From: Sulfurospirillum arsenophilum NBRC 109478
GTDB taxonomy: Bacteria > Campylobacterota > Campylobacteria > Campylobacterales > Sulfurospirillaceae
Assembly (NCBI RefSeq): GCF_000813345.1
Contig: NZ_BBQF01000001.1
Coordinates: 558,001 to 622,000 of the forward strand
Direction of reading: 5' to 3'
Length of the DNA stretch: 64,000 nt
The notes beneath the pieces were generated by a model. That model was not told the DNA's origin. It saw nothing but the letters and a program-made list of their open reading frames with translations, and did no database searches. Below, one piece after another: positions 1 to 11,452 of this stretch (position 1 is the stretch's first letter; every line of letters starts with the position of its first letter). The position numbers and the translations under genes are program-made.

Positions 1-2
1 AA

Positions 3-1019
3 GGTGGACCTGATGGCGGTGACGGTGGTCGTGGTGGTAATGTTTATTTTCAAATCGATAGAAACACCCATACTCTTTCACACTTTCGTAACAATCAACA
101 CCTTAAAGCCAAAAATGGCGAAGCTGGTATGGGTCGAAAGATGTATGGCAAAATGGGTGAGCATTTAATTGTAACCGTTCCTCCTGGAACCCAAGTCCTT
201 GACGCTGAAACAGGTGAAGTACTTTTAGACCTTCTCGAAGATAATGAGAAAAAACTCTTTTTGGAAGGTGGCATGGGTGGACTTGGTAATACTCACTTTA
301 AAAGCTCAACCAATCAAAGACCTGAATTTGCACAACCAGGACGTCCTGGACTGACTAAAGAGATTAAGCTTGAACTAAAATTGATTGCGGATGTTGGTCT
401 AGTAGGTTTTCCAAATGTTGGAAAATCAACACTCATCTCCGTTCTTTCTAACGCACAACCTGAAATTGCTAACTATGAATTTACAACCTTAACACCAAAA
501 CTAGGCGTTGTTGTAACCGATGATTTCCGCTCTTATGTTATGGCTGACATTCCTGGTATTATTGAAGGTGCGAGCGAAGGAAAAGGACTTGGTATTGAAT
601 TTTTGCGCCATATTGAGCGTACGAAATTTTTACTTTTCATGGTTGATCTTGCCAATTATCGTGATCTTAAAGAGCAATATTACACGCTTCAACAAGAGCT
701 TCGCAAGTTTTCTGAAAAATTGGCACATCGTGATTATGCTGTTGCGCTTACACGTTGTGATACATTAACTCCTGAAGAGATCAATGAAAAAGTTGATCTA
801 TTTTTAAAACTCTTAGGGCTTGAAGCCAATGATTTTACGAGTAAGTATAAGACTAGGGAAGATTTACATTCTTATGGGCAAGATGTACATGAAAGAGAGC
901 GAGCATTGCCCTTTTTTGTGATGCCAATTTCTTCCGTTTCTAATATCAATGTTGATCCTATAAAATATGCCCTATCTGATGTCATAACAAAGGTTCGTGA
1001 TGAGAAGAGTAGTAGTTAA
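3..1019 (+). CDS. obgE: Obg-family GTPase, 5' end cut by window edge
   Basis: Ribosome-associated GTPase acting in late 50S subunit assembly and stress control. The frame is open from base 3, so the true start lies upstream; about 338 residues are visible. The glycine-rich Obg fold fills the first ~110 visible residues, followed by the G domain with P-loop GFPNVGKS and switch/G3 segment [16 protein letters not shown]. The C-terminal tail is short, without a recognisable long OCT domain. It heads the plus-strand run obg-proB-fmt-birA, and proB starts inside its last codons, which suggests co-translation. An internal ATG at 129 is not the start, because the Obg-fold glycine repeats continue upstream of it. 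Confidence 0.95.
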   Translation, partial: GGPDGGDGGRGGNVYFQIDRNTHTLSHFRNNQHLKAKNGEAGMGRKMYGKMGEHLIVTVPPGTQVLDAETGEVLLDLLEDNEKKLFLEGGMGGLGNTHFKSSTNQRPEFAQPGRPGLTKEIKLELKLIADVGLVGFPNVGKSTLISVLSNAQPEIANYEFTTLTPKLGVVVTDDFRSYVMADIPGIIEGASEGKGLGIEFLRHIERTKFLLFMVDLANYRDLKEQYYTLQQELRKFSEKLAHRDYAVALTRCDTLTPEEINEKVDLFLKLLGLEANDFTSKYKTREDLHSYGQDVHERERALPFFVMPISSVSNINVDPIKYALSDVITKVRDEKSSS

Positions 1020-1764
1020 GGTTGGTACGCATGTGCTCAGCGAGCAGAACCGTTTATGCAAAGAGCGCATTCTCAATTTAGTTGAATTTTTAGTCGCACT
1101 TATGGAGAACCATGAAGTGATTTTAGTCTCTTCAGGTGCTGTTGCTGCTGGTTATTCTGTCTTAAAACTGGATAAAAAATTGCTTCACAATCGTCAAGCC
1201 ATTGCTGCTGTGGGACAACCACAACTCATGGCTACGTACAATAAAAAATTAGAAAAATTTGGGAAAAGTGGTGCTCAACTCCTTTTAACAGCAGATGATT
1301 TTGACTCAAGAAGACGCTGTTACCATGCTAAATGTACGATTGACACGTTGCTTGAAAATGGTATTCTCCCTATTATCAATGAAAACGATGCAACGGCAAC
1401 GGAAGAGCTTGTTTTTGGTGACAATGACCAACTCTCTTCTCGTGTCGCCTACTATTTTGGGGCAGACCTTCTTATTTTACTCTCAGACATTGATGGTTAC
1501 TACGATAAAGATCCTCATAAACATGCAGATGCTACCATGCGTAAAATCGTTCATGAGATTGAACCTTCCGAATTGGAAATTGAAAAATCAGCCAATTTTG
1601 CTTTTGCAACGGGTGGCATTGTCACCAAGCTCAAAGCGGCAGACTTTTTACTTGAGCGCAAGAAATCGATGTTTATTGCCAGTGGTTTTGATTTAAGCGA
1701 TGTCAAAAGTTATATGCTAGAGGGCGTTCATAAAGGCGGAACACTCTTTACATGTAAGGATTAA
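1000..1764 (+). CDS. proB: Glutamate 5-kinase (short form, no PUA domain)
   Basis: Phosphorylates L-glutamate to glutamyl 5-phosphate, the first step of proline synthesis. About 254 residues of amino-acid-kinase fold are present: VVKVGTHVL at the N terminus, SSGAVAAG, the NDQLSSRVA segment and the [13 protein letters not shown] segment. It lacks the ~100-residue C-terminal PUA domain of the E. coli enzyme, as in other Campylobacterota. The ATG at 1000 is preferred over the GTG at 997; both overlap the end of obg. The last codons (Phe-Thr-Cys-Lys-Asp) are encoded by a copy of the TTACATGTAA palindrome. fmt follows after 1 nt. Confidence 0.93.
   Translation: MRRVVVKVGTHVLSEQNRLCKERILNLVEFLVALMENHEVILVSSGAVAAGYSVLKLDKKLLHNRQAIAAVGQPQLMATYNKKLEKFGKSGAQLLLTADDFDSRRRCYHAKCTIDTLLENGILPIINENDATATEELVFGDNDQLSSRVAYYFGADLLILLSDIDGYYDKDPHKHADATMRKIVHEIEPSELEIEKSANFAFATGGIVTKLKAADFLLERKKSMFIASGFDLSDVKSYMLEGVHKGGTLFTCKD
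1748..1757. repeat. TTACATGTAA palindrome, copy 1
   Basis: Lies in the last codons of proB, read as Thr-Cys-Lys. The arms extend to TTTACATGTAAG. Confidence 0.9.
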
Positions 1765-1765
1765 G

Positions 1766-2683
1766 ATGCGCGTTGTTTTCATGGGGACACCCTCTTATGC
1801 AACGACTATTTTAGAAGCATTGTTTAAAGATACAGATATTGAGGTAGTACTTGTCGTCACACAAGAGGATAAACCCGTTGGTCGAAAACAAGTACTGACA
1901 CCTCCTCATATCAAAGCATGGCTCCTTGAGCAAGATTTACATGTAGAAATTTTTCAGCCAAAATCTCTGCGTTCAGAAGAGGCACAGCTAAAAATTGCCT
2001 CCTATCAACCCGATTTTATTGTGGTTGCTGCATACGGGCAAATATTGCCTAAGGTAGTCCTTGATATTGCACCATGCATCAATCTTCACGCTTCTTTGCT
2101 TCCAAAATACCGTGGAGCTAGTCCTATTCAGTCAACCCTCCTTGCGAATGAAACCTACGCAGGTGTTACTTCTATGTTGATGGAAGAAGGGTTAGATACA
2201 GGAGCAATGCTGGGATTTTTGTATTTGAAAATTGAGCCAGAACACAATGCTTCCATCTTATTTGAGACTTTAGCCAATTTAGCAGCAGAGCTTACGCGCG
2301 TGACACTCAAAAACTTTACATCGCTTTCTCCTTTGACCCAAATGAGTGCGAATGCAACACACTGTAAAAAGATCAAAAAAGAAGATGGCCTCATCTCATT
2401 TGAACAAAGTGCTAAAAGTATCCTCACTCGGTATAAAGCGCTCTCTCCTTGGCCAGGTCTTTTTATCGAGTCTGGGCTAAAACTGCTTGAGCTTGAACTT
2501 TTTAATCATGAAGATGAAGCTGTTTTTGGTGTGATTAAAGAGATAAAATCTGAAGGTGTTGTCATTACATGTAAACAAGGTTGCATCCTTCTTAAAACGC
2601 TTCAGCCTATCTCCAAAAATGCGATGAATGCGCTTGATTATATTCGTGGAAAAAGGCTTAACATTGGTGATACACTGGTTTGA
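1766..2683 (+). CDS. fmt: Methionyl-tRNA formyltransferase
   Basis: Transfers a formyl group from 10-formyl-THF to Met-tRNAi for bacterial translation initiation. The 305 residues match the usual length. The N-terminal Rossmann-like domain begins RVVFMGTPSYA. The catalytic trio Asn106, His108 (INLHASLLPKYRG) and Asp144 (EGLDTG) falls at the same numbering as in E. coli. The C-terminal OB-like domain follows from about residue 205. It starts 1 nt after proB and its 3' end overlaps the inferred birA start, consistent with one operon. It carries one perfect palindrome copy (2565) and a one-mismatch copy (1937-1946). Confidence 0.95.
   Translation: MRVVFMGTPSYATTILEALFKDTDIEVVLVVTQEDKPVGRKQVLTPPHIKAWLLEQDLHVEIFQPKSLRSEEAQLKIASYQPDFIVVAAYGQILPKVVLDIAPCINLHASLLPKYRGASPIQSTLLANETYAGVTSMLMEEGLDTGAMLGFLYLKIEPEHNASILFETLANLAAELTRVTLKNFTSLSPLTQMSANATHCKKIKKEDGLISFEQSAKSILTRYKALSPWPGLFIESGLKLLELELFNHEDEAVFGVIKEIKSEGVVITCKQGCILLKTLQPISKNAMNALDYIRGKRLNIGDTLV
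2565..2574. repeat. TTACATGTAA palindrome, copy 2
   Basis: Inside fmt, read as Ile-Thr-Cys-Lys. Confidence 0.9.
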
Positions 2684-3299
2684 TACCCTAGAATCTACAC
2701 ATCAATATCTTATCGCCTCACTTCGCGAAGGTACACTTCTTGCACCATGTGCCATTGGAGCTTCACAACAGACCAATGGAGTTGGAAGTCGTGGAAATAG
2801 CTGGATCGGAGAAGCAGGAAATCTCTTTTTCTCGTTTTGTGTAGAAGAGAAACAGTTACCACTTGATTTACCATTAGCCTCTGTATCGATCTATTTTTCT
2901 GCTTTAATGAAGCAGATTTTGGAGGAGCAAGGCTCGAAGGTGTGGTTGAAGTGGCCCAATGATTTTTACTGTAATGACACAAAAATTGGAGGTATGATTA
3001 CCACCAAAATTGGTGCTACGATTGTAGGCTCAATAGGTCTTAATCTTAGCATTGCACCTGAAAATTTCGGGACTTTAGATATCATCGTTACACCAAATGC
3101 TTTAGCCGAAGATTTAATTAGAAAGGTTGAGGAAAAAATATCGTGGAAGAAAGTTTTTAGTAAATATAAGATAGAATTTGATCAAAACCGAAACTTTTCT
3201 TTCCATTTGGATGGCAAATTGGTCTCGTTGCGTGACGCGATATTGTGTGATGATGGCTCTATAGAGCTAGAAAATAAAAAGGTGTACAGTTTACGATGA
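2667..3299 (+). CDS. birA: Biotin-protein ligase
   Basis: Attaches biotin to the biotin carboxyl carrier protein of acetyl-CoA carboxylase. About 210 residues: catalytic domain only, without the N-terminal DNA-binding domain of E. coli BirA, so no repressor role is expected. Visible motifs are STHQYL, the biotin/AMP loop GVGSRGNSW (family GRGRxGRxW type) and KWPNDFY...KIGGM. An open frame extends back to 2628, but homology starts at VIHWFDTLESTHQ, so GTG 2667 (or TTG 2664) inside the fmt 3' end is chosen. The stop overlaps the parA start in ATGA. Confidence 0.88.
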   Translation: MIHWFDTLESTHQYLIASLREGTLLAPCAIGASQQTNGVGSRGNSWIGEAGNLFFSFCVEEKQLPLDLPLASVSIYFSALMKQILEEQGSKVWLKWPNDFYCNDTKIGGMITTKIGATIVGSIGLNLSIAPENFGTLDIIVTPNALAEDLIRKVEEKISWKKVFSKYKIEFDQNRNFSFHLDGKLVSLRDAILCDDGSIELENKKVYSLR

Positions 3300-4081
3300 G
3301 TGAGATTATAGCGATAGCAAATCAAAAGGGTGGTGTTGGTAAAACAACGACCGCTATCAATTTGGCTGCCTCCTTAGCAGTTGCTGAAAAGCGCGTGTTA
3401 TTGATCGATATTGACCCTCAAGCCAATGCTACAACAGGCCTTGGTTTTCACAGAAGTGACTATGAGTACAACATCTATCACGTTCTTATCGGCAGAAAAC
3501 GTCTCTCGCAAGTTATCCTTGAGACATCACTTTCAACGTTACATGTAGCACCGTCCAATATTGGTCTTGTAGGTGTTGAAAAAGAATTTTATGACAACAA
3601 CACGAAAGGGCGCGAGCTCATTTTGAAAACAAAAATTGAAGAGATTAAAGATCAATATGATTACATTATCATTGATTCACCTCCAGCACTTGGAAGCATT
3701 ACGATCAATGCTTTGAGTGCAGCAAACTCTGTGATTATTCCTATTCAGTGCGAATTCTTTGCACTTGAAGGTTTGGCGCAGTTGCTTAATACGGTGAAAT
3801 TAATTAAAAAGACGATTAATCCGACACTTGAAATCAAAGGCTTTTTACCAACCATGTACAGCACCCAAAACAATCTCTCTAAACAAGTCTTTGCAGATCT
3901 CAAGGAGCATTTTAAAAGTAAATTGTTTGTTGATAAAGAGAGTGCTTCGTATGTGGTAATACCACGCAATATTAAACTTGCGGAATCCCCAAGTTTTGGC
4001 AAACCTATTATTTTATACGACGTAGAATCACCTGGTTCTAAAGCGTACCAAAATCTTGCTAATTCGATTTTGGTGAGTTAA
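3296..4081 (+). CDS. parA: ParA/Soj chromosome-partition ATPase
   Basis: Deviant-Walker ATPase that works with ParB to segregate the replication-origin region. 261 residues, normal for chromosomal Soj. The N terminus carries KGGVGKTTTAINLA, the second ATPase motif is LLIDIDPQANATTGLG, and IIIDSPPALGSITINAL follows near residue 125. It overlaps birA by 4 nt (ATGA) and precedes parB directly. A one-mismatch palindrome copy sits at 3539-3548 (Leu-His-Val). Confidence 0.95.
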   Translation: MSEIIAIANQKGGVGKTTTAINLAASLAVAEKRVLLIDIDPQANATTGLGFHRSDYEYNIYHVLIGRKRLSQVILETSLSTLHVAPSNIGLVGVEKEFYDNNTKGRELILKTKIEEIKDQYDYIIIDSPPALGSITINALSAANSVIIPIQCEFFALEGLAQLLNTVKLIKKTINPTLEIKGFLPTMYSTQNNLSKQVFADLKEHFKSKLFVDKESASYVVIPRNIKLAESPSFGKPIILYDVESPGSKAYQNLANSILVS

Positions 4082-4085
4082 GGTG

Positions 4086-4940
4086 ATGAGTGCAAAGAAA
4101 GTCTTAGGACGAGGTTTAAGTGCCATTATTGAAGATGTAGAAGAAGCGTACAAGCAAGATATTGAGCAAGCAAAAGATTTGGTACGTGACATTGCCATTG
4201 AGCGCATTACCCCTAACCCATACCAACCACGTACGCATTTTAATGAAGTTGCATTAAAAGAACTCAGTGAATCGATTAAACGACATGGATTATTACAGCC
4301 GATCATTGTTGTTGCTAAAGATGATGGCTATATGCTTCTTGCGGGTGAGCGACGTTTACGTGCAAGTAAACTTGCAGGTTTTACAAAAATCAAAGCCATC
4401 GTTGCAGACATCGAATCAAAGAATCTACGTGAATTAGCCCTCATTGAAAATATTCAAAGAGAAGATCTTAATCCAGTTGAGCTTGCGATTGCGTATAAAG
4501 AACTGATTGAAGAGTATAAAATAACCCAAGATGGTCTTTCTGAAATCATTCATAAGAGCCGAACACAAATTACGAATACAATTCGACTTTTAAGTTTAAG
4601 TGATCAAACTAAAAAATATCTTGCCGAGGGTATCCTCTCACAAGGTCATGCGAAAGTTCTTGTGGGACTTGAACCTAAAGATGAAGAGACGGTCGTCAAT
4701 ACCATTTTAGGTCAAAAACTCAGTGTTCGTGAGACTGAAGCATTGGTTAAAAAACTTAAAACTACTGATGATACAACTGGTAAACAAGAAAAGACCGCAC
4801 CTGCTATTCCAGAAGAACTTCAAACACTTAAAAGTAGGCTAAAAGAGCTTGGCTTTGAGGCTACACCAAAAGCGAATACGATTACAATCCATTTTAAAAA
4901 CGGTGAAGCAATCTATACTTTTTTGGAGCAATTGAAGTAA
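4086..4940 (+). CDS. parB: ParB/Spo0J centromere-binding protein
   Basis: Binds parS sites, loads along DNA and stimulates ParA. About 284 residues. The N-terminal CTPase/ParB box includes NPYQPRTHF and LLAGERRLRASKLAG; the central helix-turn-helix is around ITQDGLSEIIHKSRTQITNTIRLL; the C-terminal dimerisation part ends in the NTITIHFKNGEAIYTFLEQL segment. The ATG at 4086 is preferred to the GTG at 4083. No consensus parS was seen in this window. It is the last gene before the ATP-synthase promoter region. Confidence 0.95.
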   Translation: MSAKKVLGRGLSAIIEDVEEAYKQDIEQAKDLVRDIAIERITPNPYQPRTHFNEVALKELSESIKRHGLLQPIIVVAKDDGYMLLAGERRLRASKLAGFTKIKAIVADIESKNLRELALIENIQREDLNPVELAIAYKELIEEYKITQDGLSEIIHKSRTQITNTIRLLSLSDQTKKYLAEGILSQGHAKVLVGLEPKDEETVVNTILGQKLSVRETEALVKKLKTTDDTTGKQEKTAPAIPEELQTLKSRLKELGFEATPKANTITIHFKNGEAIYTFLEQLK

Positions 4941-4990
4941 TATAATTAGTTGTTTTGGTTAATTTAATAAACTATTTTCCTTTGCTGTGT

Positions 4991-4996
4991 TACAAT
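4991..4996 (+). promoter_or_regulatory. Likely -10 box for the atp operon
   Basis: TACAAT preceded by TGTGT (extended -10 form) in the 143-nt gap between parB and atpF'. No clear -35 box, which is normal for sigma-70 promoters in this class. The atpF' start at 5084 follows an AAAGGAGC ribosome site. Confidence 0.45.
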
Positions 4997-5083
4997 TCGC
5001 GCAAAATTTTGAATACAGCAATCTTGTTTGTGCTAAAAAATCTTAAAAATTGAGTCTGATCTCGAGCTAAAGGAGCAAGAAAT

Positions 5084-5506
5084 ATGTTGGATATTATCCC
5101 AGCACTGTTACTGGTGACTGGAACTGTATTTTTAGTTTTGTTAATACTTCTTAACAAAACGCTTTATAAACCCCTTTTGGAGTTTATCGACAATAGAAAT
5201 AACTCTATTAATCGTGATTTAGAAAATGCAGGGAAAAATGCCAGTGATGTTGTAGCCTACTATAAAGAAGTAGAAACGATTTTGTCTGAGGGCAAAATGG
5301 AAGCAGCGAAAATTAGAGAAGCTGCGCTAAACGAAGCTAGAGAAAAAGCTGCAAAAAAAGTTGAGCAAAAAAAGAGTAATCTTGAAGTTCAAGGTGTTGC
5401 ATTTTTGAAGACTTTAGAGTCAGAAAAAGATGAGTTTAAAAATGGTCTGTTGGCACAAATGCCTCTTTTCAAAGAGAGTGTTTCTGCTAAACTAAGCCAT
5501 ATTTAA
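5084..5506 (+). CDS. atpF': ATP synthase subunit b' (AtpF-like, first b subunit)
   Basis: Peripheral stalk subunit of F1Fo ATP synthase. 140 residues: one N-terminal membrane helix (about residues 6-27), the typical KPLLEFIDNRNNSI turn, then a long charged, Ala/Lys/Glu-rich coiled coil. Campylobacterota carry two b-type genes (b' and b) before atpH, as in photosynthetic bacteria, and the second follows here after a few nt. Its ribosome site is AAAGGAGCAAGAAAT. Confidence 0.9.
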   Translation: MLDIIPALLLVTGTVFLVLLILLNKTLYKPLLEFIDNRNNSINRDLENAGKNASDVVAYYKEVETILSEGKMEAAKIREAALNEAREKAAKKVEQKKSNLEVQGVAFLKTLESEKDEFKNGLLAQMPLFKESVSAKLSHI

Positions 5507-5517
5507 GGAGTATGCCA

Positions 5518-6033
5518 ATGAAAATGAACTATTTTTTACTTTTGTTAGCTCCAATAGCGCTTTTTGCCAATGGTGGTGAAAGTGGTGGATCAACTGATAT
5601 TCTTCCTAGAACCATCAACTTTCTAATCTTTGCTGCAATTATGTATTACTACGTTGCAGATGCGGCTAAGCAGTGGTATGTTGGACGTAAAAATGAGATT
5701 GCAACAAAGTTAGATTCTATTCAAGTAAAACTTAAAGAATCAAACAGCAAAAAAGAAGTTGCACTTGCTAAAGTTGAAGAAGCAAAAGCAAATGCAAGAG
5801 CTCTTGTGGAAACAGCAAAAAAAGAGGCAATTCTTTTAAGTGAGAAAGTTGTACAAGATGCAGAAGCAGAAATTGAAAGCTTAGAGAGAGCATTTGACGA
5901 TCGTGTGAGTATTGAGCGTCGTAAAATGCAAAGAGCTATTGTGTGCGAAATTCTAGATGAGATGTTTAAAGAGGGTTCAATCTCTTTAGATAATGACGAA
6001 ATCGTTAAAATTGTTAATAAGAAGGTTGCATAA
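5518..6033 (+). CDS. atpF: ATP synthase subunit b
   Basis: Second peripheral-stalk subunit. About 171 residues. It begins with a cleavable-looking hydrophobic stretch (MNYFLLLLAPIALFANGG), then a second membrane helix around RTINFLIFAAIMYYYVADAA, then a long coiled coil. The ATG at 5518 is chosen over the upstream ATG at 5512 because AAGGAG (5505-5510) lies only 1 nt from the first and 7 nt from the second. The stop overlaps the atpH start by 1 nt. Confidence 0.93.
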   Translation: MKMNYFLLLLAPIALFANGGESGGSTDILPRTINFLIFAAIMYYYVADAAKQWYVGRKNEIATKLDSIQVKLKESNSKKEVALAKVEEAKANARALVETAKKEAILLSEKVVQDAEAEIESLERAFDDRVSIERRKMQRAIVCEILDEMFKEGSISLDNDEIVKIVNKKVA

Positions 6034-6563
6034 TGAGTGGAGCAATAGCAAAAAAATATGTTAATGCTCTCATGAGTGGATGTACTGAAGGTGAATTAAC
6101 AGCGGCTTATGGATTGTTAGTTCAATTGGCTGAAGCATTTAAGATAGAGAAATTTAATAACATTGTTCTCTCTCCAGATGTTTCTTCGAAAACTAAAGAA
6201 GAACTTGTATTATCTTTAGTCGAAACCAAAAATGTGAAATTTCAAAATTTCATTAAATTACTGAATAGCAATGATCGATTAGAATTGATTCCCGTTGTGG
6301 CAAAAGAGCTAAAATACCAGCTCTCTTTGAAAAACAATACTTTTGAAGGCAGTGTTTCAACTAACTTTAAAATGAGTCAATCACAAATTGCGATGTTAGA
6401 AGAAAATTTTAGTAAAAAATTTAATGCTAAGATCAAATTAAACGCAAATGTAAACAGTTATCCGGGCATTAAAGTAGAATTAGATGATTTAGGTGTTGAA
6501 GTAAGTTTCTCCGTTGAGCGTCTTAAAGCTCAAATGACAGAGCATATCTTAAAAGCAATTTAA
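6033..6563 (+). CDS. atpH: ATP synthase subunit delta
   Basis: Stator subunit joining the b-stalk to the top of F1. 176 residues, family length. The N-terminal helical domain starts IAKKYVNALM, and the C-terminal GxxV/I-type segment is YPGIKVELDDLGVEVSFSVERLKAQM. The start codon shares one base with the atpF stop, implying coupled translation. atpA follows 38 nt downstream. Confidence 0.94.
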   Translation: MSGAIAKKYVNALMSGCTEGELTAAYGLLVQLAEAFKIEKFNNIVLSPDVSSKTKEELVLSLVETKNVKFQNFIKLLNSNDRLELIPVVAKELKYQLSLKNNTFEGSVSTNFKMSQSQIAMLEENFSKKFNAKIKLNANVNSYPGIKVELDDLGVEVSFSVERLKAQMTEHILKAI

Positions 6564-6601
6564 CAATAATAATAGATAAAAAGAAAGTTAAGGAGTAGTT
6601 T

Positions 6602-8119
6602 GTGGGAGCAAAAATGAAAGCTGATGAAATCAGTTCAATCATTAAAGAGCGTATTGAAAACTTTGAGCTTAATGTAGATATCGAAGAGACAGGAAAAGTT
6701 ATTTCTGTAGCGGATGGTGTTGCAAACGTTTATGGTTTGAAAAACGTTATGGCCGGTGAAATGGTTGAGTTTGAAAATGGCGAGAGAGGAATGGCACTTA
6801 ACCTTGAAGAATCAAGCGTTGGTATCGTTGTTTTGGGTAGTTGTACTGATATTAAAGAAGGATCATCTGTAAAAAGATTGTCAAAACTTCTTCGTGTACC
6901 AGTTGGTGAAGCACTCGTTGGACGTGTTGTCAACTCTTTGGGTGACCCTATTGATGCGAAAGGTCCAATCAACGCAACTGAGACACGTTTCGTTGAAGAA
7001 AAAGCACATGGTATTATGGCACGTAAATCAGTTCATGAACCACTTCAGACAGGTATTAAAGCGATTGATGCCCTTGTACCAATTGGTAGAGGACAAAGAG
7101 AGCTTATTATCGGTGATAGACAAACAGGTAAAACAACGATTGCGATTGATACCATTATCAATCAAAAAGGTCAAAATGTTACATGTATTTATGTAGCAAT
7201 CGGGCAAAAACAATCAACTGTTGCCCAAGTTGTTAAAAAACTTGAAGAACACGGTGCTATGGAATACACAATCATCGTTAATGCGGGTGCAAGTGATTCT
7301 GCTGCTATGCAATTCTTGGCTCCTTATGCGGGTGTTTCTATGGGTGAATTTTTCAGAGACAGTGGCAAACATGCCTTAATCGTTTATGATGATCTTTCAA
7401 AACACGCAGTTGCTTACCGTGAGATGTCATTGATTCTTAGACGTCCTCCGGGCCGTGAAGCATATCCAGGTGACGTTTTTTATCTACACTCCAGACTTCT
7501 TGAGCGTGCTGCAAAAGTTAATGATGAATTAGGTGCAGGTTCATTAACAGCTCTTCCAATCATTGAAACACAAGCGGGCGATGTATCAGCGTATATCCCA
7601 ACCAACGTTATTTCAATTACAGATGGTCAAATTTTCTTGGAATCAGATCTCTTTAACTCAGGTATTCGTCCAGCAATTAACGTTGGTCTATCTGTTTCTC
7701 GTGTTGGTGGTGCTGCACAAATTAAAGCAACTAAACAAGTTGCAGGTACAATGAGACTTGATCTTGCTCAATACCGTGAGCTTCAAGCGTTTGCACAATT
7801 TGCAAGTGATCTTGACGAATCAAGTCGCAAGCAATTAGAGCGTGGTCAACGTATGGTTGAACTCTTGAAACAACCTCCTTATGCGCCAATTGCTGTTGAA
7901 AAACAGATTTTGATTATTTTTGCAGGTGCTAAAGGGTACTTAGATAGTATTGATGTTAAATCAGTAGGCCGTTTTGAAGCGGAACTTAACTCTTATGTTG
8001 AAGCAAAGTATGCAGATATTTTTGAACAACTTAAAGCTAAAAAAGCGATTGATAAAGAGCTTGAAGAGCTATTACATAAGGCATTGAGCGAGTTTAAAGC
8101 GACGTTTGCAGTCAAGTAA
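6602..8119 (+). CDS. atpA: ATP synthase subunit alpha
   Basis: Non-catalytic nucleotide-binding subunit of F1. About 505 residues. The N-terminal beta barrel is followed by the Walker A motif GDRQTGKT, the [16 protein letters not shown] region and the alpha signature [17 protein letters not shown]. The start is GTG 6602: AAGGAG (6590-6595) lies 6 nt upstream of it and is badly placed for the ATG at 6614. The gene is free of the TTACATGTAA palindrome apart from a one-mismatch copy at 7179-7188. Confidence 0.97.
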   Translation: MGAKMKADEISSIIKERIENFELNVDIEETGKVISVADGVANVYGLKNVMAGEMVEFENGERGMALNLEESSVGIVVLGSCTDIKEGSSVKRLSKLLRVPVGEALVGRVVNSLGDPIDAKGPINATETRFVEEKAHGIMARKSVHEPLQTGIKAIDALVPIGRGQRELIIGDRQTGKTTIAIDTIINQKGQNVTCIYVAIGQKQSTVAQVVKKLEEHGAMEYTIIVNAGASDSAAMQFLAPYAGVSMGEFFRDSGKHALIVYDDLSKHAVAYREMSLILRRPPGREAYPGDVFYLHSRLLERAAKVNDELGAGSLTALPIIETQAGDVSAYIPTNVISITDGQIFLESDLFNSGIRPAINVGLSVSRVGGAAQIKATKQVAGTMRLDLAQYRELQAFAQFASDLDESSRKQLERGQRMVELLKQPPYAPIAVEKQILIIFAGAKGYLDSIDVKSVGRFEAELNSYVEAKYADIFEQLKAKKAIDKELEELLHKALSEFKATFAVK

Positions 8120-8128
8120 GGATAAGCT

Positions 8129-9013
8129 ATGGCAAACCTTAAAGAGATAAAAAGAAAAATCAAGAGTGTTCAAAATACTCAAAAAACGACACGAGCTATG
8201 AAGCTTGTTTCAACTGCAAAGTTGAAACGAGCCGAAATGGCTGCTAAGCAATCACGTGTGTATGCCGTTAAAATTAACGAAGTACTAACTGAAATTGCTT
8301 ATAAAATCAACCAGTACAAAAATGGTGCTGTTGAGAGTCGTTTCTTTGATAAAAATGAGACTCCAGGCACTGTAGATGTCATTTTTGTGACAGCTGACAA
8401 AGGTCTCTGTGGTGGCTTTAATATTCAAACCATTAAAGCAGTTCGCAAACTTTTAGCAGAATATGCAGAACAAAAAGTAACTGTAAGATTACGTGCAGTT
8501 GGTAGAAAAGGTATGGCGTTTTTCAATTTTCAAGGAATTGAACTCTTAACCTCCTATGCAGGTGTAAGTTCATCTCCAAGTTATGAAAAAGCACAAGAAA
8601 TTATCAAAAGTGCAATTGATGATTTTGTCGAAGGCAAAACTGACAAAGTTATCTTGATACATAATGGTTATAAAAATATGATTTCCCAAGAGTTGAAAAT
8701 CGTGGATATTGTACCTGTACAATCTCCTCTTGAAACACTCGAAACAAGTTCTCTAATGGAATTAGAGCCAGATGAGAGTGGTGAAGAGATTTTAGATTCA
8801 TTGCTACAAAAGTATTTTGAATACAATATGTACTATGCACTCATTGATTCATTAGCGGCTGAACACAGCTCGAGAATGCAAGCAATGGAGAATGCAACCA
8901 ATAACGCGAAAGAGCGTGTTGGCATTTTAACATTAGCATACAATAAAGCTAGACAAGAGTCTATTACTACTGAGCTCATTGAGATTATCAGTGGTGTAGA
9001 ATCTATGAAATAA
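8129..9013 (+). CDS. atpG: ATP synthase subunit gamma
   Basis: Central rotor shaft of F1. 294 residues. The N-terminal helix [23 protein letters not shown] and the C-terminal helix with [11 protein letters not shown] are the two conserved coiled-coil strands; DKGLCGGFN is the conserved inner motif. It sits 9 nt after atpA with a TAAGGATAAGCT leader and is followed by atpD. Confidence 0.96.
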   Translation: MANLKEIKRKIKSVQNTQKTTRAMKLVSTAKLKRAEMAAKQSRVYAVKINEVLTEIAYKINQYKNGAVESRFFDKNETPGTVDVIFVTADKGLCGGFNIQTIKAVRKLLAEYAEQKVTVRLRAVGRKGMAFFNFQGIELLTSYAGVSSSPSYEKAQEIIKSAIDDFVEGKTDKVILIHNGYKNMISQELKIVDIVPVQSPLETLETSSLMELEPDESGEEILDSLLQKYFEYNMYYALIDSLAAEHSSRMQAMENATNNAKERVGILTLAYNKARQESITTELIEIISGVESMK

Positions 9014-9025
9014 ACTGTTCTGTAA

Positions 9026-10444
<1,419 letters not shown>

Positions 10445-10463
10445 GAAGCGATAAGGTTAAAAA

Positions 10464-10859
10464 ATGAATACATTAAAATTGGAAATTGTGACTCCAACGG
10501 GTCAGATTTTTGCCAACGATGTAAAAAGTGTTACGCTTCCAGGTAAAGAGGGTGAGTTTGGTGTTTTACCAAACCACGCTTCTTTAGTAACGCTTTTACA
10601 AGCAGGTGTGATTGATATCGAGCTTAAAGACGGTAATCATGATGTTGTTGCTATTAATTGGGGACATGTCAAAGTAGATGAAAATTCTGTAACAGTTTTA
10701 GCCGATGGCGCAGTCTCAATTGGCGGTGCTAGTGAAAGTGAAGTAGCAAAGTCCTTAGAAGCAGCTAAACAACTCTTAGAGAGTATTAGTGATTCAGACG
10801 TAGCTATTGCTATGGCAACAGCAAAAATTGAATCTATTGCAAAAACAAGGAAATTTTAA
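10464..10859 (+). CDS. atpC: ATP synthase subunit epsilon
   Basis: Central-stalk subunit that couples and regulates F1. 131 residues. It has the N-terminal beta sandwich (LEIVTPTGQIFANDVKSVTLPGKEGEFGVLPNHA is the typical region, here residues 5-38) and a short C-terminal helical part that is less conserved. It ends the atp part of the operon; exbB begins 5 nt later, so the Tol genes are probably co-transcribed. Subunits a and c are not in this window, as in other members of the class. Confidence 0.95.
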   Translation: MNTLKLEIVTPTGQIFANDVKSVTLPGKEGEFGVLPNHASLVTLLQAGVIDIELKDGNHDVVAINWGHVKVDENSVTVLADGAVSIGGASESEVAKSLEAAKQLLESISDSDVAIAMATAKIESIAKTRKF

Positions 10860-10864
10860 ATCTT

Positions 10865-11452
10865 ATGTCATCTTTTGAATTGTTCTTGAATTATTTTGCA
10901 AGAAGTGGCTTTTTTACATGGGTGATTTTAATCTGGTTATCAGCTTATTTTGTCATTACATTCGGTATTTTTTTCAGTAGATACCTGTATTTAGGGCATT
11001 GGCTTTCTATCGAAAAAAATTCTTTAGAGTCAATGCTTATGGGTTCTAAAAATGTACGTGATGATTCGATTTTACGAAAATGTTCAGGTCATTCAGGAGC
11101 TTCTGAAAAACTTTTAAATGTCTGTAAGAATGTTGCTGAAAAAAATGCAACCAGTGGTTTATGGATGCTCTCTATTATTGCTTCTACTGCACCATTTATT
11201 GGGTTGTTTGGAACCGTTGTTTCTATTCTGGAAACATTTAGTGGGCTTGGTCAATCGGGTAGTGCGTCATTAGGCGTTATTGCTCCTGCAATCAGTGAAG
11301 CGTTGGTGGCAACAGCTACGGGTATTTTTGTAGCTATTCCTGCATACAGTGCAAATCTTTTTCTCAGAAGAAAAGCGTATGAAGTTATTGTGTATGTACA
11401 AAGAGAAGTGGATATTTTACTCTCTGCTAATGAGACAAGAAGAGATAACTAA
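10865..11452 (+). CDS. tolQ: ExbB/TolQ-type proton channel protein
   Basis: Inner-membrane subunit of the proton-driven Tol (or Ton) motor. 195 residues with three membrane helices (about 15-37, 100-125, 145-165). The family region APFIGLFGTVVSILETFSGL and APAISEALVATATGIFVAIPA carries the conserved Gly/Thr/Glu positions. It is followed by an ExbD/TolR gene, a TolA-like gene, tolB and pal, so a role in the Tol-Pal envelope system is inferred; family assignment alone cannot separate ExbB from TolQ. Confidence 0.9.
   Translation: MSSFELFLNYFARSGFFTWVILIWLSAYFVITFGIFFSRYLYLGHWLSIEKNSLESMLMGSKNVRDDSILRKCSGHSGASEKLLNVCKNVAEKNATSGLWMLSIIASTAPFIGLFGTVVSILETFSGLGQSGSASLGVIAPAISEALVATATGIFVAIPAYSANLFLRRKAYEVIVYVQREVDILLSANETRRDN

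Noticed and set aside
1295-1696. 133-residue open frame on the plus strand inside proB
   Set aside because: It lies wholly within proB in another frame, with no family pattern and no ribosome site; a shadow of the real gene.
3296-4940. parS centromere site near parAB
   Set aside because: I looked for TGTTTCACGTGAAACA-like sequence around parAB and in the window and saw none.
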